Below, one piece after another: positions 1 through 9,531 of a DNA stretch of 27,992 nt; within the stretch, counting starts at the first letter, position 1; every line of letters begins with the position of its first letter. Origin of the DNA: CAVVZJ01 sp963752755 (GTDB lineage: Bacteria > Planctomycetota > Planctomycetia > Isosphaerales > Isosphaeraceae); the NCBI GenBank assembly GCA_963752755.1, contig CAVVZJ010000024.1, forward strand, positions 1-27,992. The letters are read 5' to 3'. A model generated the notes under the pieces. The model saw nothing but the letters and a program-made list of their open reading frames with translations, did not search any database and had not been told where the DNA came from. Both the position numbers and the translations under genes were made by a program.

Positions 1-2780
1 GGCATTGCCCTCCACCATGTCGTCGCTGATACCAGCGTCGATCATGTCGTCGCCATCGTCGCCGGTGATCCGGTCTTCGCCGTCGCCACCGAGGATGGAG
101 TCATTCCCCGAGTCGGCGTGGACCGTGTCGATGGTGCCGGTGCCGGCGTCGATCACGTCGTTGCCCGGCTCGGCATAGGAGCCCAGGATTCCGATGAGGT
201 CGTCGCCGTCGCCGCCGAGGAGGGTGTCAGTCCCGGCCCCGCCGTTGAGGGAGTCATTGCCGTGCCGCCGTCAATCGAGTCGGCGCCGCCGTCGGCCGGG
301 TCGCTGGCGAGCATCGCGAAGGCTGCAATAAGGGTCGGGCTGGAGCCGACCCCGACCGCGTCCGAGTCGCCTTGCAAAAGGTCCGCGCCCGAACCGCCGG
401 AGATCGAGTCGCTCCCCTGCCTGTCGCCGAGGATCAGGTCATCGCCGTCGCCGCTGATCAGCGTGTCGTCCCCCTGGCCGCCGAGCAGCGTGGCGGGGAC
501 GGCCGAAGCGCCGATGATCTCCAGCCGGTCGTCGCCCAGGCCGCCCTGGAGCTGGGAGGCAGCGCCGCCAGTTGTAATCGCGGCGTCGTCCGCCGGGACG
601 TAGGCACGGGCGGCGTCGTTGCCAGCGGCCTAGGACGAGATTGAGGAGGTCGGCGGCGGCCATCTGGGTCAGTCGGACCTGCGCCGCTAGGCCGTTGACG
701 TTCAATGTGCCGCTGGCGGGCTTGGTGATCGTCACCGAGTCATCCGAATCGGTGCCGATGACCCTGCGCGATGTCCTGGCCCGAGTCGGGTCCGAGGTTG
801 AGATCGACGAGGTTGACGTCGGTACCGAGGAGCGACGCGACCGTGAACAGGTCGGGTGCCGAGCCGCCGACGAGGGGCGGACGTGCTCGACGCCGCCGCC
901 AGGTCGAGCGCCGCGTGGAGGATGTCGGCGTTGTCCCACGACGCTGAGACCCGGTTGGACTGGACATCAGAGGGGGCAAGGGTGAAGCGGTTCGTGGCCG
1001 ACCTCCAGGCCGGTCATCACCAGGCGCGTTCTGGCCCGGCGCCGCCCTCGACCGTGTCGTTGCCGTCGCCCGCGACCCAGAGGAACGTGTCGGAGTCGTC
1101 CCCGCCGTACAGCTTGTCGTCGCCGGCGCCGCCCCTGATCTGGTCGTCGCCAGCGCCGCCGTCCAGATTATCGCCCATCGCCCCGCCGGTGATGGTGTCG
1201 TCGCCGGCGCCTCCGTTGACCGTCACGGCCATGGACGAGACCGTGGCGGCGTTAACCGTGTCGTCGCCATCCCCGGCCTCGACGATCGTGGGGATCGCCA
1301 GCGTGTCGAGGTTGACGGTGCGCCGCCTCCCATCGCGTTAATCTGGATGCGCTCGACGTTCGACGTGTCGTTCACGCTGGTCTGGCCATCGACGCCGATC
1401 GTGACGGTCGAAAGGGTCTGGCCGAGGGTGATCGAATTGTCGGCGTCGTTACCATTGACGACAATCTGGTCGAACCCGGTGCCGCCGTCGATCGTGTTGG
1501 TCCCGGCCAGCGGATAGAACAGGTCGTCGCCCGCGCCGCCGATCAAGGTGGCGTCGGCCGAGAGCACGTCGTCGCCGTCACCGCCGTTGAGCAGGAGGCG
1601 GATCGACGACTCGGCCCCGCTTCGGCCGGTCAGATGGTCGTCGCCGCCGATGCCGAGGATCGTCAACTGGTCGCCGACTTGGCCGTTCGTCTTCGAGGCA
1701 TTCGAGATGGTCACGGGCGTGCTGAGCCCGGCGACGTTCACCACGCCCGAGGCGTTGCCAGGGGTGACGACCACGTCGTCGGCCTGCTCAGTGCCGTCGA
1801 GTGTGACGGAGCTGGCCCCCTGGTCGGAGAGCCGGATGTCCACGAGCCGGGCGGCGGTGGTCGCGAGGTCGCCGACCTTGTACGAGTCGGCCCCGCCGCC
1901 CGAGCGGAGGACGATGTGCTCGAAGTCGGCCGCACTGACGCCTCCTCCGTCGCCGAGGGTCAACGCCAGGCGGGTGCCGTCGGCGGACAGCGTGAACTGG
2001 TCGCTGACGCCGTCGGCGCCGGTGACGCTAAGCTGGTCCTGGCCGTCGCCGCCTTCGATCGTGTCGTTGCCGTCGCCGTGCTGGTACCCGACCTCGTCGG
2101 AACCGTCGCCCGAGTCGATCAGGTCATCGCCGGCGCCGCCGACAAGCGAGTCGTTGCCGGTCCCGCCGTCGAGCTGATCGTTGCCGTCGCCGCCGTCGAG
2201 ATAGTCCCAGCCGGCGTATCCGTAAAGGACATCGGTGCCGCCGTCGCCGGTCAGGAAGTTATTGCCCGCGGTGCCGTAGACCGTGTCGTTGTCGTCGCCA
2301 CCGAAGGCGATGTCGTCCGTGCCGTCGGTGAGGCCCGCGACCAGGACATCGTTGCCCGCCTCGCCGTAGAGGACGTCGAGGCCGGCGTCGCCGTGGACGG
2401 TGTCATTGCCGGAGCCGCCGTAGAGGAAGTCGTTGCCGTCGCTTCCGGAGATGCGGTCGGCGTCGGCGCCGCCCTGGATTACGTCGTCGCTGGCTTCGCC
2501 GTAGAGGTCGTCGAGGCCGGGGCCGCCGTAGAGGTCGTCATCACCCGCGCCGCCGTAGATCGTATCGTTGCCGCGGTCGGCGGGATCGCCCGATGAGTCT
2601 GGCGGCGAGCCGGAGGCGAAGTCGCCGTCAAGCGTGTCGGCACCGGCGCCGCCGTCGAGATAATCATCACCGCCGCCGCCGGTTAGCGTGTCGTTGTCAT
2701 CGCCGCCGAACAGCGTGTCGTCGGCCGCGCCTCCGGTCAGCGTATCCTTGCCGACCCCGCCGGAAAGGCTGGCCGACTTC
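1..2780 (-). repeat. RTX calcium-binding nonapeptide repeat region
   Basis: Read on the minus strand, this stretch encodes dense GGxGxDxLxGG repeats, for example GGAGDDLYGGPGLDDLYG-type runs around 2500-2560 and GGDGEDRITGDDGDDMIDAG at about 30-90. On the plus strand the same repeats appear as a monotonous gtcgtcgccg / gccgccgtc pattern. Two stretches interrupt them (about 1330-2000 and 620-960). They carry a non-RTX beta-rich module with the cores VVNVAGLSTPVTI and TLNVNGLAAQVRL. The repeats bind Ca2+ in characterised RTX proteins; here that is by family only. Confidence 0.85.
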
Positions 2781-5656
2781 GTGCCGGCTACGAGGAATCG
2801 TCGCCGTCGCCGCCCGTGAAATCGACGAGCACTCCCGTGCCGGCGGCGTCGAGCACGTCGTCGTCCGAGCCGGCGTCGCCCACGACCAGACCGACCCCGT
2901 CGAACCGCTGGGTGTAGCCGAACGCCGTGACGAAGACCGAGCCGTTGTCGGGTTGGTCGGGATCGACGGGGCGGACAGGAACACCTCGGCCGTCTGGTCC
3001 TCCGAGACGTTGCGCAAGTTCGCCCGATCGCCGACGTTGAGCGTCGACTCGTCGTTCAGCACCGCCAGGGCCGGGTTGATCTCCTCGTCGATCCTCACGC
3101 CGCCCGACGCCCCGCCGCCGCCGATGGCCGCGTTGCACCCGCCGTGCCATGCGAGGATCGGGGGCATCGACTTGTAGATCACCTTCGTACTCTCACCCCC
3201 GATGAGACCAAACGAGATATTAATCTTCTTTGGAATGCCCAGTGCATCGCCCGCCTGCAGCCGAGGGTGTCCGAGCCCGTCTTGAGCACCCCCGTCGGGT
3301 CGGCCTTGATGATCGAGTCCAGTCCGTCCTTGATCGTCTGCTCTGGGTTCTTCGCGAAGTTCTTGAACTGCTCCGACACGTGTGCCCGGTCTTGTTGAAG
3401 GCGTCGGAAATCGCCTGGAGGGCCTTGTTGGGGTCGTTGGCATACGTGTAGAGGTGGTCGATGTCGGCCTGGCTGATGACGCCCTTGTCCTTGAGGTAGT
3501 TCAGGCTGTTCTTGACGGCGGGGATGTCAAGCAGCTTCTTGGCCGCGAAGACGTAGGGGTTGTTGGCGATGGCGAACTCGACGAGCTGCTGAAGGGTCTT
3601 CTTGATCGAATCCAGGTCGAGATTCAGACTCGCCACGGCGAAGAGACTGACCTTCGCCGTCAAGGTTGCGTCGCCCTCGAGGGGGCAGTCGGTGTTGAAC
3701 TGGTCGAGGTGGACCTTGCTCCGTTGCCGGGGAAATAGGCCTTGGCGTCGGCGACCAGCGACCCCTCGATACCCGGTGCGGGCGTCGATCTACGTTGGCG
3801 TCGGCCCCGACTGCCAGGTCCACCGAGAGGTCCGCGTTCGCGGTGAAGATGGGGTTCGTCGCGCCCCTTGCCGACGTAGATCCCCCGCGTGAGGTCGGTC
3901 TTGCCGCCGGAATCGGGGAGGAGGCCCCGCGGTCGTACCCGAAGGTCAGGTGGAACCCGACGTCGTTGACGTTGAAGGTGATCTGGAAGTTCGCGGGACG
4001 ATCCCCACCGCGAAGTTCTGGTTCACGATGTCGAAGGTCAACGGGATGGGATTGCCGTTACTGTCCGTCTTCAGGGCGTTGATCGAGTCGTGGTACTCGA
4101 GGAACTTGACGTGATCGCTCCCGAGCAGGAGCTGGAAGATCTTGTTCGGGTCCAGGAGATCGGAGGTGAGGTGATTGTTCGAGGAGTCGGCGAGAAGGGC
4201 CTTGAGCGTGTCGAGGGGGCCGGGGTCGCGGCCTCCTCCTTGGGAGGGTGGAATTCAGCGGCACGCTGTCGAGCCAGCCGCCGACGGACCTCAGGTCCGT
4301 CGTGCCGCCGCCGATCGAGAAGTCGCCGAAGCCGACCGTGACCGCCGACAGGGCGTCGAGGCGATCGACGAGCAGGAGGACCTGGCTCACCGAGTTGATC
4401 GCCTCAACGACCCCCTTGACCGCGTCGGCCTCGTCGCCGCTGAGGAAGTTTGAGCCGGTGTTGAGGAGATTGATCAGCGACGGATCTTCCAGGGCCTTGA
4501 TCAGGTCGTCCACGACCGGGAAGCCGGTGTCGGGGTTCCCCCCGATCAGCCCCTCGATTTGCTTGCCGACGACGTCCAGGCCGGGCAGGGGATCGCTGAA
4601 GGTCTTCGCGAGCTGCACCACCGGTCGGATCTTCTGGAGCACGGAGTTGACTCGCGTCGCCGCCCAAGGCCTTTGCGACGGAGCCGACGTCCAACGTCAC
4701 GTCGGAGAAGCCCACGGTCGGGGCCTGGCCGAACTGCGAGGCCGGGGCCTCGGCATTTGTCGGCTTGCCGTCGGCGTCGCCGAAGGTCCACCCCAGGTGG
4801 AAGTCGGCTGAGAGCTTCGGGTCGAAGCTGCCCGATCCGGTCAGGTTCAACAGGACCGCCAGGCCGAGCGTCACGTCGGCCGCGCCGGCAATCGTCGAGG
4901 CCGTCGACAAGGGATCGCCGGAGTGGTACTTCCCGTCCTGGAGATCGACGGCATAGTTCACGTCGAGCAGGTCGGCCGCGCCCGTCGGGGTGGCCGTCAC
5001 GGTGAATGGGCCGAGCGTCGCGTCGACCGTCGAGAGATTCGACTCGGGGAGTTGGACGTCGAGCTGCAACTCCTCGTCCGACGCGCCGCCGTCGAGATAG
5101 AACCCGCTGGGTGCTTGCCGAGGGCCACGTCGAGTGTGTAGTCCAGGTTGACCGTGTACGCGTTCGCGGTGGTGCCGTCGAAGCCAAGGGCGCCCCAGCG
5201 CCGCGTCGAACGTCTTCGAGTTGAACGTCGCGTGCCCCTTAGACGGTCACCTCGAACGTATCGGTCGCGACGTTGACGACGTCCGCATTCGGGTCGATCT
5301 CGGCCAGGAGGGATTTGAGCTTCGCGACGACCACGGCGGGGTCGGCGGTGTTGTCGTCGCCCGAAGTCGAGAGCGAGGCGGCCTTCGAGGCCGCTACGCC
5401 GACGATGCTGCCGTTTGTCCCGGCGAACGTCTTCAGAGCGTCGCCGAGCACCGGCAGGGCGTTGGTCAGACGCGTGCTGGGCGAGCGGCCCACTCTGGAG
5501 TTGCAGGACCTCGTGGCCGAGGAAACTGCCCAGACCCGCGTACTGGGTCAGGAGCGTACGATCCTCCAGGATTTCGAGGCCCCGGATCGACCAGACCACG
5601 CGTCGCGGATGAGCGGATCGACGGTCCCGACGGTTCCTCGGTTTCGGCTGGCTCAT
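1..5656 (-). pseudogene. Giant LEPR-type secreted RTX protein, frame-disrupted, 3' end off window
   Basis: The ATG at 5656 follows a GGAG ribosome site. The N-terminus is basic (MSQPKPRNRRDRRSAHPRR) followed by the motif LEILEDRTLL, the 'LE-LE-R-LL' signature that opens many very large planctomycete surface or secreted proteins. A long non-repetitive region follows (about 5500-2800), rich in Asp, Gly and Leu, with recognisable pieces such as FDGTTANAYTVNLDYTLDV and KKINISFGLIGGESTKV. From about 2780 down to base 1 it becomes RTX (GGxGxDxL) repeats. The product would exceed 1,880 residues and continues beyond the window. The coherent protein jumps frame at least fifteen times, near 5500, 5240, 5190, 5110, 4650, 4235, 4000, 3775, 3722, 3390, 3262, 2960, 2790, 1325, 1010, 610 and 265. 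Most jumps are repaired by one base. Either the sequence carries indel errors here or the gene is decaying. RTX proteins usually bind calcium outside the cell; adhesion or a surface-layer role is inference only. Confidence 0.8.
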
Positions 5657-5696
5657 GGGGGGGGCTCCTGGATGAAGACTCAGGGGATGCGGAAAC

Positions 5697-5759
5697 AAAA
5701 AAAGACCGGCCGGAGGTGCGCCGACGCCGTGGGGCGTCGTGTTGCGTCTCGGGCCGGTC
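5697..5759 (-). terminator. Two-tier intrinsic terminator
   Basis: On the minus strand the arms GACCGGCC (5759-5752) and GGCCGGTC (5711-5704) pair perfectly and are followed at once by seven T residues (plus-strand A run 5697-5703). A second perfect 6-bp hairpin, GACGCC/GGCGTC, lies inside the loop (5723-5738). It lies downstream of the DUF2294-like gene and only 40 bases upstream of the RTX start codon, so it could end the former's transcript or act as a leader terminator for the latter. Confidence 0.8.
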
Positions 5760-5868
5760 CACGCGACGGCTGACCGGTTTAGTGCCGGTCCCCCGTCGGA
5801 TCTACCGGAATCGGAGAGAATCCGCAGGCGTGGGCGCGAGCCGACAAGGATCGCGCCGGGGTATCGGG

Positions 5869-6284
5869 TCAGCTTGCCGCGCGGGAGGGGGCGAGGGTGA
5901 ACACGTCGATCGAGTCGCCGTCGCGGGAGGTGTCGCTGAACAGCCCCACGACGTGCTGGCCGGTGAGGCGGCCGATCAGGTCGGCGAGGTCTGGCGCGGG
6001 CAGAATCGACGAGCTTCCGCCTCATCTGGCGGACAAGGTCCCAACCGCCCGGTGTATCGACCAGATGCCGCTCGGCCGGGGTCAGCGTGCCGTGCTGACG
6101 CACGAGCACCATATCATCGAGCAGGAAGGTCGCGGACCTCGTCGGGGCCTCGTCCCAGGCGTACCCGGTAAAACAGGACCACGGCCGTCGCGATCTCCGC
6201 CTCGACCTGTCCGGTTGTTTGCTCAGGGTTTGTTCGATTCCCTTCATTCGTGTGGTGCCGACGCCGTAGGAGGTGGTTGCTCAT
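5869..6284 (-). pseudogene. DUF2294 / MpsC-like small protein, frame-broken
   Basis: The ATG at 6284 follows a GGAGG site ten bases upstream. Segment 1 (MSNHLLRRRHH... to LGRGPDEVRD) runs to about 6130. A frame change leads to segment 2 (LLDDMVLVRQHGTLTPAERH... RRKLVDSARAR) to about 6005. A second change leads to segment 3 (LADLIGRLTGQHVVGLFSD ... IDVFTLAPS), ending in TGA at 5871-5869. Joined, the roughly 138 residues match the order and length of DUF2294 (PF10057), a family now linked to the MpsC component of a membrane-potential-generating, cation-translocating system in staphylococci. Planctomycete homologues are of unknown role. Both breaks fall in conserved parts, so as written no full product is made. 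It is transcribed toward the RTX gene, with the 5697-5759 terminator between them. Confidence 0.7.
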
Positions 6285-6318
6285 GGGGGGATGTCCTCCG
6301 GGGGACTCGATTCGTAGA

Positions 6319-6348
6319 ATAATGGCCGATTCATATGTGAAGCGGCAA
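6319..6348 (-). promoter_or_regulatory. Candidate promoter for the DUF2294-like gene
   Basis: On the minus strand TTGCCG (6348-6343) and CATTAT (6324-6319) are separated by 18 bases, in a local AT-rich patch 35-65 bases upstream of the ATG at 6284. The resemblance to a housekeeping-sigma promoter is partial, and it is the only such pair I noticed here. Confidence 0.3.
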
Positions 6349-6731
6349 GACTAATCCTTATCTACAAGTGACAGGTCGACAGTATCTTCCTAACCTACCC
6401 AATCGACTCTATCGGCGGCGCGACAATGATGCAAGAGTCTTGTCAACTGGGCATGTGCGCGGATGCTGGAATCGTCACCAACATCAAAGACGAACACGAA
6501 CTTGATGCGATCCAGAGCTAGGACGATGAATGCGGCGAGAATACCTGGCTTTAACCTGCGTCGGTCCGCCAAACCGACGCTTCTGGATCCGAGGGAAATC
6601 CGGTCGACCACACCGACGCGAGCTACGGTGGAAGTTCGACGGGTTCAATCGCCGCATCTTTCCGGCCGCTCGGCTGTCTGTCGAAACCTCTCCCGTTCTT
6701 CTGCGACAAGCCTTCACTGACCCTTTCGGCG

Positions 6732-6776
6732 GCTAACGTTCGCGTGAACGGCGTCTGCCCCGGCCCGATCGCGACC
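6732..6776 (+). pseudogene. Short-chain dehydrogenase (SDR) remnant
   Basis: The plus strand reads AANVRVNGVCPGPIAT, which matches the highly conserved SDR segment after the active-site helix (N-V-R-V-N-x-V-x-P-G-x-I-x-T) almost exactly. Neither the Rossmann glycine motif nor the YxxxK site is found nearby, so only a few dozen bases survive. The segment is short but distinctive. Chance is possible, though unlikely given the pattern length. Confidence 0.45.
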
Positions 6777-6792
6777 CGGTATCCCCCGCCGG

Positions 6793-6912
6793 GGCCGTGC
6801 CACGATCGACCACGGCCTGGGCGTCGCGCTGGGGGACGAGCTGCACAACCAGCTCGGCCGGCCGTTGACCGGCCTCCCCAGCGGCAAGCCGATCGCGGCG
6901 GTTCTGGGGTGA
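6793..6912 (+). pseudogene. Unidentified 3' gene fragment
   Basis: A 39-codon open stretch ends in TGA at 6910-6912. It has protein-like composition (DHGLGVALGDELHNQLGRPL, then LPSGKPIAAVLG) and a perfect 10-bp inverted repeat just downstream, as expected of the end of a former gene. I cannot assign a family. It has no start codon or ribosome site. Confidence 0.3.
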
Positions 6913-6990
6913 GGCCGGACGGGGCCAGCGGTCCCGTCGCCCCCGTCCGGGAAACCCCCTCCCCCCGGTCTCGGCCCCGTTCCCTGTGGG

Positions 6991-7998
6991 TCACTCCACG
7001 CCGACCCAGGCCTGGAACGCGCTTTCATCGACGTTCCGGCCGCTGATCACGGCTACAAGATCGCCGTCCCCGGTCGGATCCACCTGGCCGCTGAGCAAGG
7101 CCGCGACGGCGATGGCGCCCGACGGCTCGGTCCTCAGGCCGTGCCGCTCGTACAGCCACCGCATCGCGTCTCGCGTGGCGGCGTCGGGCAACGCGACCGC
7201 CCGGTTCACGAGACGCTTCAGTATCGGCCAGTTGAGTTCCCCGACGTCGTACGACAGGAGGCCGTCGCAGATGCTGGCCGGCCGTTCGATGCGGACCCGT
7301 CTTCCGGCGGCGAGCGACTGGCAAAAGTCGTCCGCCCCGGCGGGTTCGACCCCGACGATCCGGGCCTGTGGGAACCCGTCGGTGATCGCGATCGCCTGGC
7401 CGGCCATCAGCCCGCCGCCGCTGACCGGGCAGACGAAGTGGGAGACGCCGCGCCCCTCCCGTTGCAAGTCGCGGACGACCTCCAGGGCACCGACGCCGTT
7501 GCCGGCGATCACGTGGAGGTCGTCATACGGGGACGCCTGGACGGCCCCCTCCCGCTCGGTGATCTCCCGCGTCAACCGGTCCCGTTCGCCGGTCTCGTGG
7601 TCGCGGGCGATGTCGTAGGTGCGGACTTCCGCGCCGAAGGACCGCGTCCGTTCGAACTTCACCCGCGGCGCGGTGTCCGGCATGACGACGATCACGCGCC
7701 GGTGCAACCGCATCCCGGCGAACGCGATCCCCGAGGCGAAATTGCCCGACGAATGGGCCGCGACCGGTCGGTCCCCGATCCGCCCCAGGTTGTTCGCCAT
7801 CCAGTTCAGGGCGCCCAGCAGCTTGAAGGAACCCGAAGGCGTCCAGCCGTAATCCTTGAGCCAGACCCGCCGGTCCCCCGGCAGCGCCAGCTCGCGCTCC
7901 AGGGCGTACGATCGGATCAGCGGCGCGGGGGAGACGTGCTCGCGGATCACTCGCTCCGCGGCGCGGATGTCATCGACCGTGACCGTCGTATCGGACAT
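6991..7998 (-). CDS. PLP-dependent threonine dehydratase/serine racemase-like enzyme
   Basis: This 335-residue protein belongs to fold-type II PLP enzymes (threonine/serine ammonia-lyase group). The PLP lysine sits in SGSFKLLGA (K59). The ring-binding Asn is in HSSGNFASG (about residue 86). The phosphate-binding glycine loop is PVSGGGLMAG (191-200). The C-terminal part has the expected EPSGAIAVAALL stretch (291-302). There is no regulatory ACT domain, so it resembles catabolic dehydratases, serine racemases or related lyases rather than biosynthetic IlvA. Substrate cannot be read from sequence; the usual reaction would be deamination of a hydroxy-amino acid in the cytoplasm. It lies 84 bp downstream of the DUF1501 gene on the same strand and could be the last gene of that operon. 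The start ATG has no clear Shine-Dalgarno site. Confidence 0.85.
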   Translation of the reverse strand: MSDTTVTVDDIRAAERVIREHVSPAPLIRSYALERELALPGDRRVWLKDYGWTPSGSFKLLGALNWMANNLGRIGDRPVAAHSSGNFASGIAFAGMRLHRRVIVVMPDTAPRVKFERTRSFGAEVRTYDIARDHETGERDRLTREITEREGAVQASPYDDLHVIAGNGVGALEVVRDLQREGRGVSHFVCPVSGGGLMAGQAIAITDGFPQARIVGVEPAGADDFCQSLAAGRRVRIERPASICDGLLSYDVGELNWPILKRLVNRAVALPDAATRDAMRWLYERHGLRTEPSGAIAVAALLSGQVDPTGDGDLVAVISGRNVDESAFQAWVGVE

Positions 7999-8082
7999 GG
8001 CAGACGCCTTTGGGGCCGCGAGGGGGGAATTCCGGAATCCGGAGCTGTCGAATCATGACGGCGCGGGATCGAGACAGCCGGT

Positions 8083-9516
8083 TCACGCGATGATCTCGTG
8101 GGCGACCTGGCCGGCGACGTCGGTGAGGCGGAACTCCCGGCCCGCGTACCGGTAGGTCAGCCGCTCGTGGTCGAGCCCGAGCAGGTGCAGAATGGTCGCG
8201 TGCAGGTCGTGGATGTGGACCTTCCCCTCGACGGCGTAGTAGCCATAATCATCGGTGGCGCCGTAGCGGAAGCCCGGCTTGACCCCGCCGCCGGCGAGCC
8301 ACATGGTGAAGCCTTCGGGGTTGTGGTCGCGACCGTCCTTGCCCTGCGCGGTTGGCGTGCGGCCGAACTCGCCGCCCCAGAGGACGAGCGTGTCGTCGAG
8401 CAAGCCCCGCGCCTTGAGGTCGGTCAGCAACGCCGCGATCGGCCGGTCCACCTCGCGAGCGTTCCGCTCGTGACCTTCCTTGAGCTTGCTGTGCTGGTCC
8501 CACTGGACGTCCGCGTTGCTGTGCGTGACCTGCACGAACCGCACGCCCCGCTCAGCGAACCGGCGGGCCAGGAGACACTGGCGGCCGAAGTTGGCCGTGA
8601 CCGGATCATCCAGCCCGTAGAGCTTGCGCGTCGCGGGCGACTCGCCGGAGAGGTCCTCGATCTCGGGCATCGCGGTCTGCATGCGGAAGGCCAGCTCGAA
8701 CGATTCGAGACGGCCCTCCAGCATCTGGTCGGGGCCGGCCTGCTCCAGGTGGTCGCGGTTCATCTCGGCGAGCAGGTCGAGCTGGGCACGCTGGACCCGG
8801 GGCGAGAACCGGGCGTTGCTGATGTGGCGGACCCGGGCCTGTTCGGCAGGGACGCTGGCGTTACCCAGTGGCGTCCCCTGGTAGGCGGCCGGGAGGAAGG
8901 CCGAGCCCCAGTTGAGCACGCCTCCGTGGGCGAGGGTCGGGCATATCGTGAGGAAACCTGGAAGGTCCTGGTTCTCGGTGCCCAGGCCGTAGGTGATCCA
9001 GGAACCCATGCTCGGACGGACGAAGTTGTCGCTGCCGGTGTGCAGCTTCAGCAAGGCGCCGCCGTGGGCGGCGTTGGTGCCGTAAAGCCCGCTGAGGATG
9101 CAGAGATCGTCCACGCGACGGGCCACCTCCGGGAACAGCTCGCTGACCTCGATCCCGCTCTCGCCGTACTGGCGGAACTTCCAGGGCGAGGCCAGCAGCT
9201 TGCCGGTCTCGGCGAACTGGACGCGGGGCTTCTCGAAGGGCAAGGGCTTGCCGTCGTCGCGACGGAGCCGCGGCTTGTCGTCGAAGGTGTCGATGTGCGA
9301 TGGGCCGCCCTTCATGAACAGGAAGATGACACGCTTCGCTCGCGCCGCGAAGTGCGGCGGTCGGGGCGCGAGCGGGTTCGGCGACGCGGCGGCGGAAGGC
9401 TGGCCGGCCTTCGCCTCCTCGGCCAGCAAGGCGGCCATTGCGATCGAGCCGAAACCCACGGCGGCCTCGCGGAGCATCCGGCGACGGGTGGTCAATCGAG
9501 TGGAACGTTGATCCAT
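8083..9516 (-). CDS. DUF1501 family protein (Tat-exported, alkaline-phosphatase-like fold)
   Basis: This 477-residue protein begins with a twin-arginine leader (TTRRRMLREAAVGFGSIAMA, residues 9-28, cut probably after the Ala-rich stretch near 38), so it is predicted to be folded before export. The DUF1501 body follows. It includes VIFLFMKGGPSHIDTFD near residue 63, HGGALLKLHTG near 152, WGGEFGRTPTAQGKDGRDH near 385 and a C-terminal HDLHATILHLLGLDHERL. DUF1501 proteins are thought to have an alkaline-phosphatase/sulfatase-like fold; their reaction is not established. The start lies 15 bp after the stop of the PSCyt1/DUF1553 gene, indicating co-transcription and the standard planctomycete partnership. 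Confidence 0.92.
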   Translation of the reverse strand: MDQRSTRLTTRRRMLREAAVGFGSIAMAALLAEEAKAGQPSAAASPNPLAPRPPHFAARAKRVIFLFMKGGPSHIDTFDDKPRLRRDDGKPLPFEKPRVQFAETGKLLASPWKFRQYGESGIEVSELFPEVARRVDDLCILSGLYGTNAAHGGALLKLHTGSDNFVRPSMGSWITYGLGTENQDLPGFLTICPTLAHGGVLNWGSAFLPAAYQGTPLGNASVPAEQARVRHISNARFSPRVQRAQLDLLAEMNRDHLEQAGPDQMLEGRLESFELAFRMQTAMPEIEDLSGESPATRKLYGLDDPVTANFGRQCLLARRFAERGVRFVQVTHSNADVQWDQHSKLKEGHERNAREVDRPIAALLTDLKARGLLDDTLVLWGGEFGRTPTAQGKDGRDHNPEGFTMWLAGGGVKPGFRYGATDDYGYYAVEGKVHIHDLHATILHLLGLDHERLTYRYAGREFRLTDVAGQVAHEIIA

Positions 9517-9531
9517 GACAGGCGCCTTCTC

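Larger units (their letters stand above)
6285..6990. other. Gene-poor stretch with decayed fragments
   Basis: No intact gene is visible over about 700 bases. The first third (6300-6540) is clearly less GC-rich than the rest of the window. A 7-bp stem with 7-base loop (CGTCGGT/ACCGACG) lies at 6559-6579. The right half carries an SDR-like fragment (6732-6776), an unidentified 3' gene end (6793-6912) and a 10-bp perfect stem, CCGGACGGGG/CCCCGTCCGG, at 6915-6924 and 6941-6950. That stem follows the stop codon at 6912 and may be an old terminator, but there is no T-run. The small open frames in this stretch resemble nothing I know. Confidence 0.5.

Noticed and set aside
1634..2596. Plus-strand frame rich in Val/Ala (VIAGAAVEEVVAV-type)
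   Set aside because: It is antisense to RTX repeats; the minus strand gives canonical GGxGxDxL repeats.
6559..6579. Terminator hairpin
   Set aside because: The stem is only 7 bp with no T-run and no gene ending nearby.
6390..6611. Minus-strand frame of 73 codons with a hydrophobic stretch
   Set aside because: No ribosome site, no family resemblance; likely chance in the less GC-rich gap.
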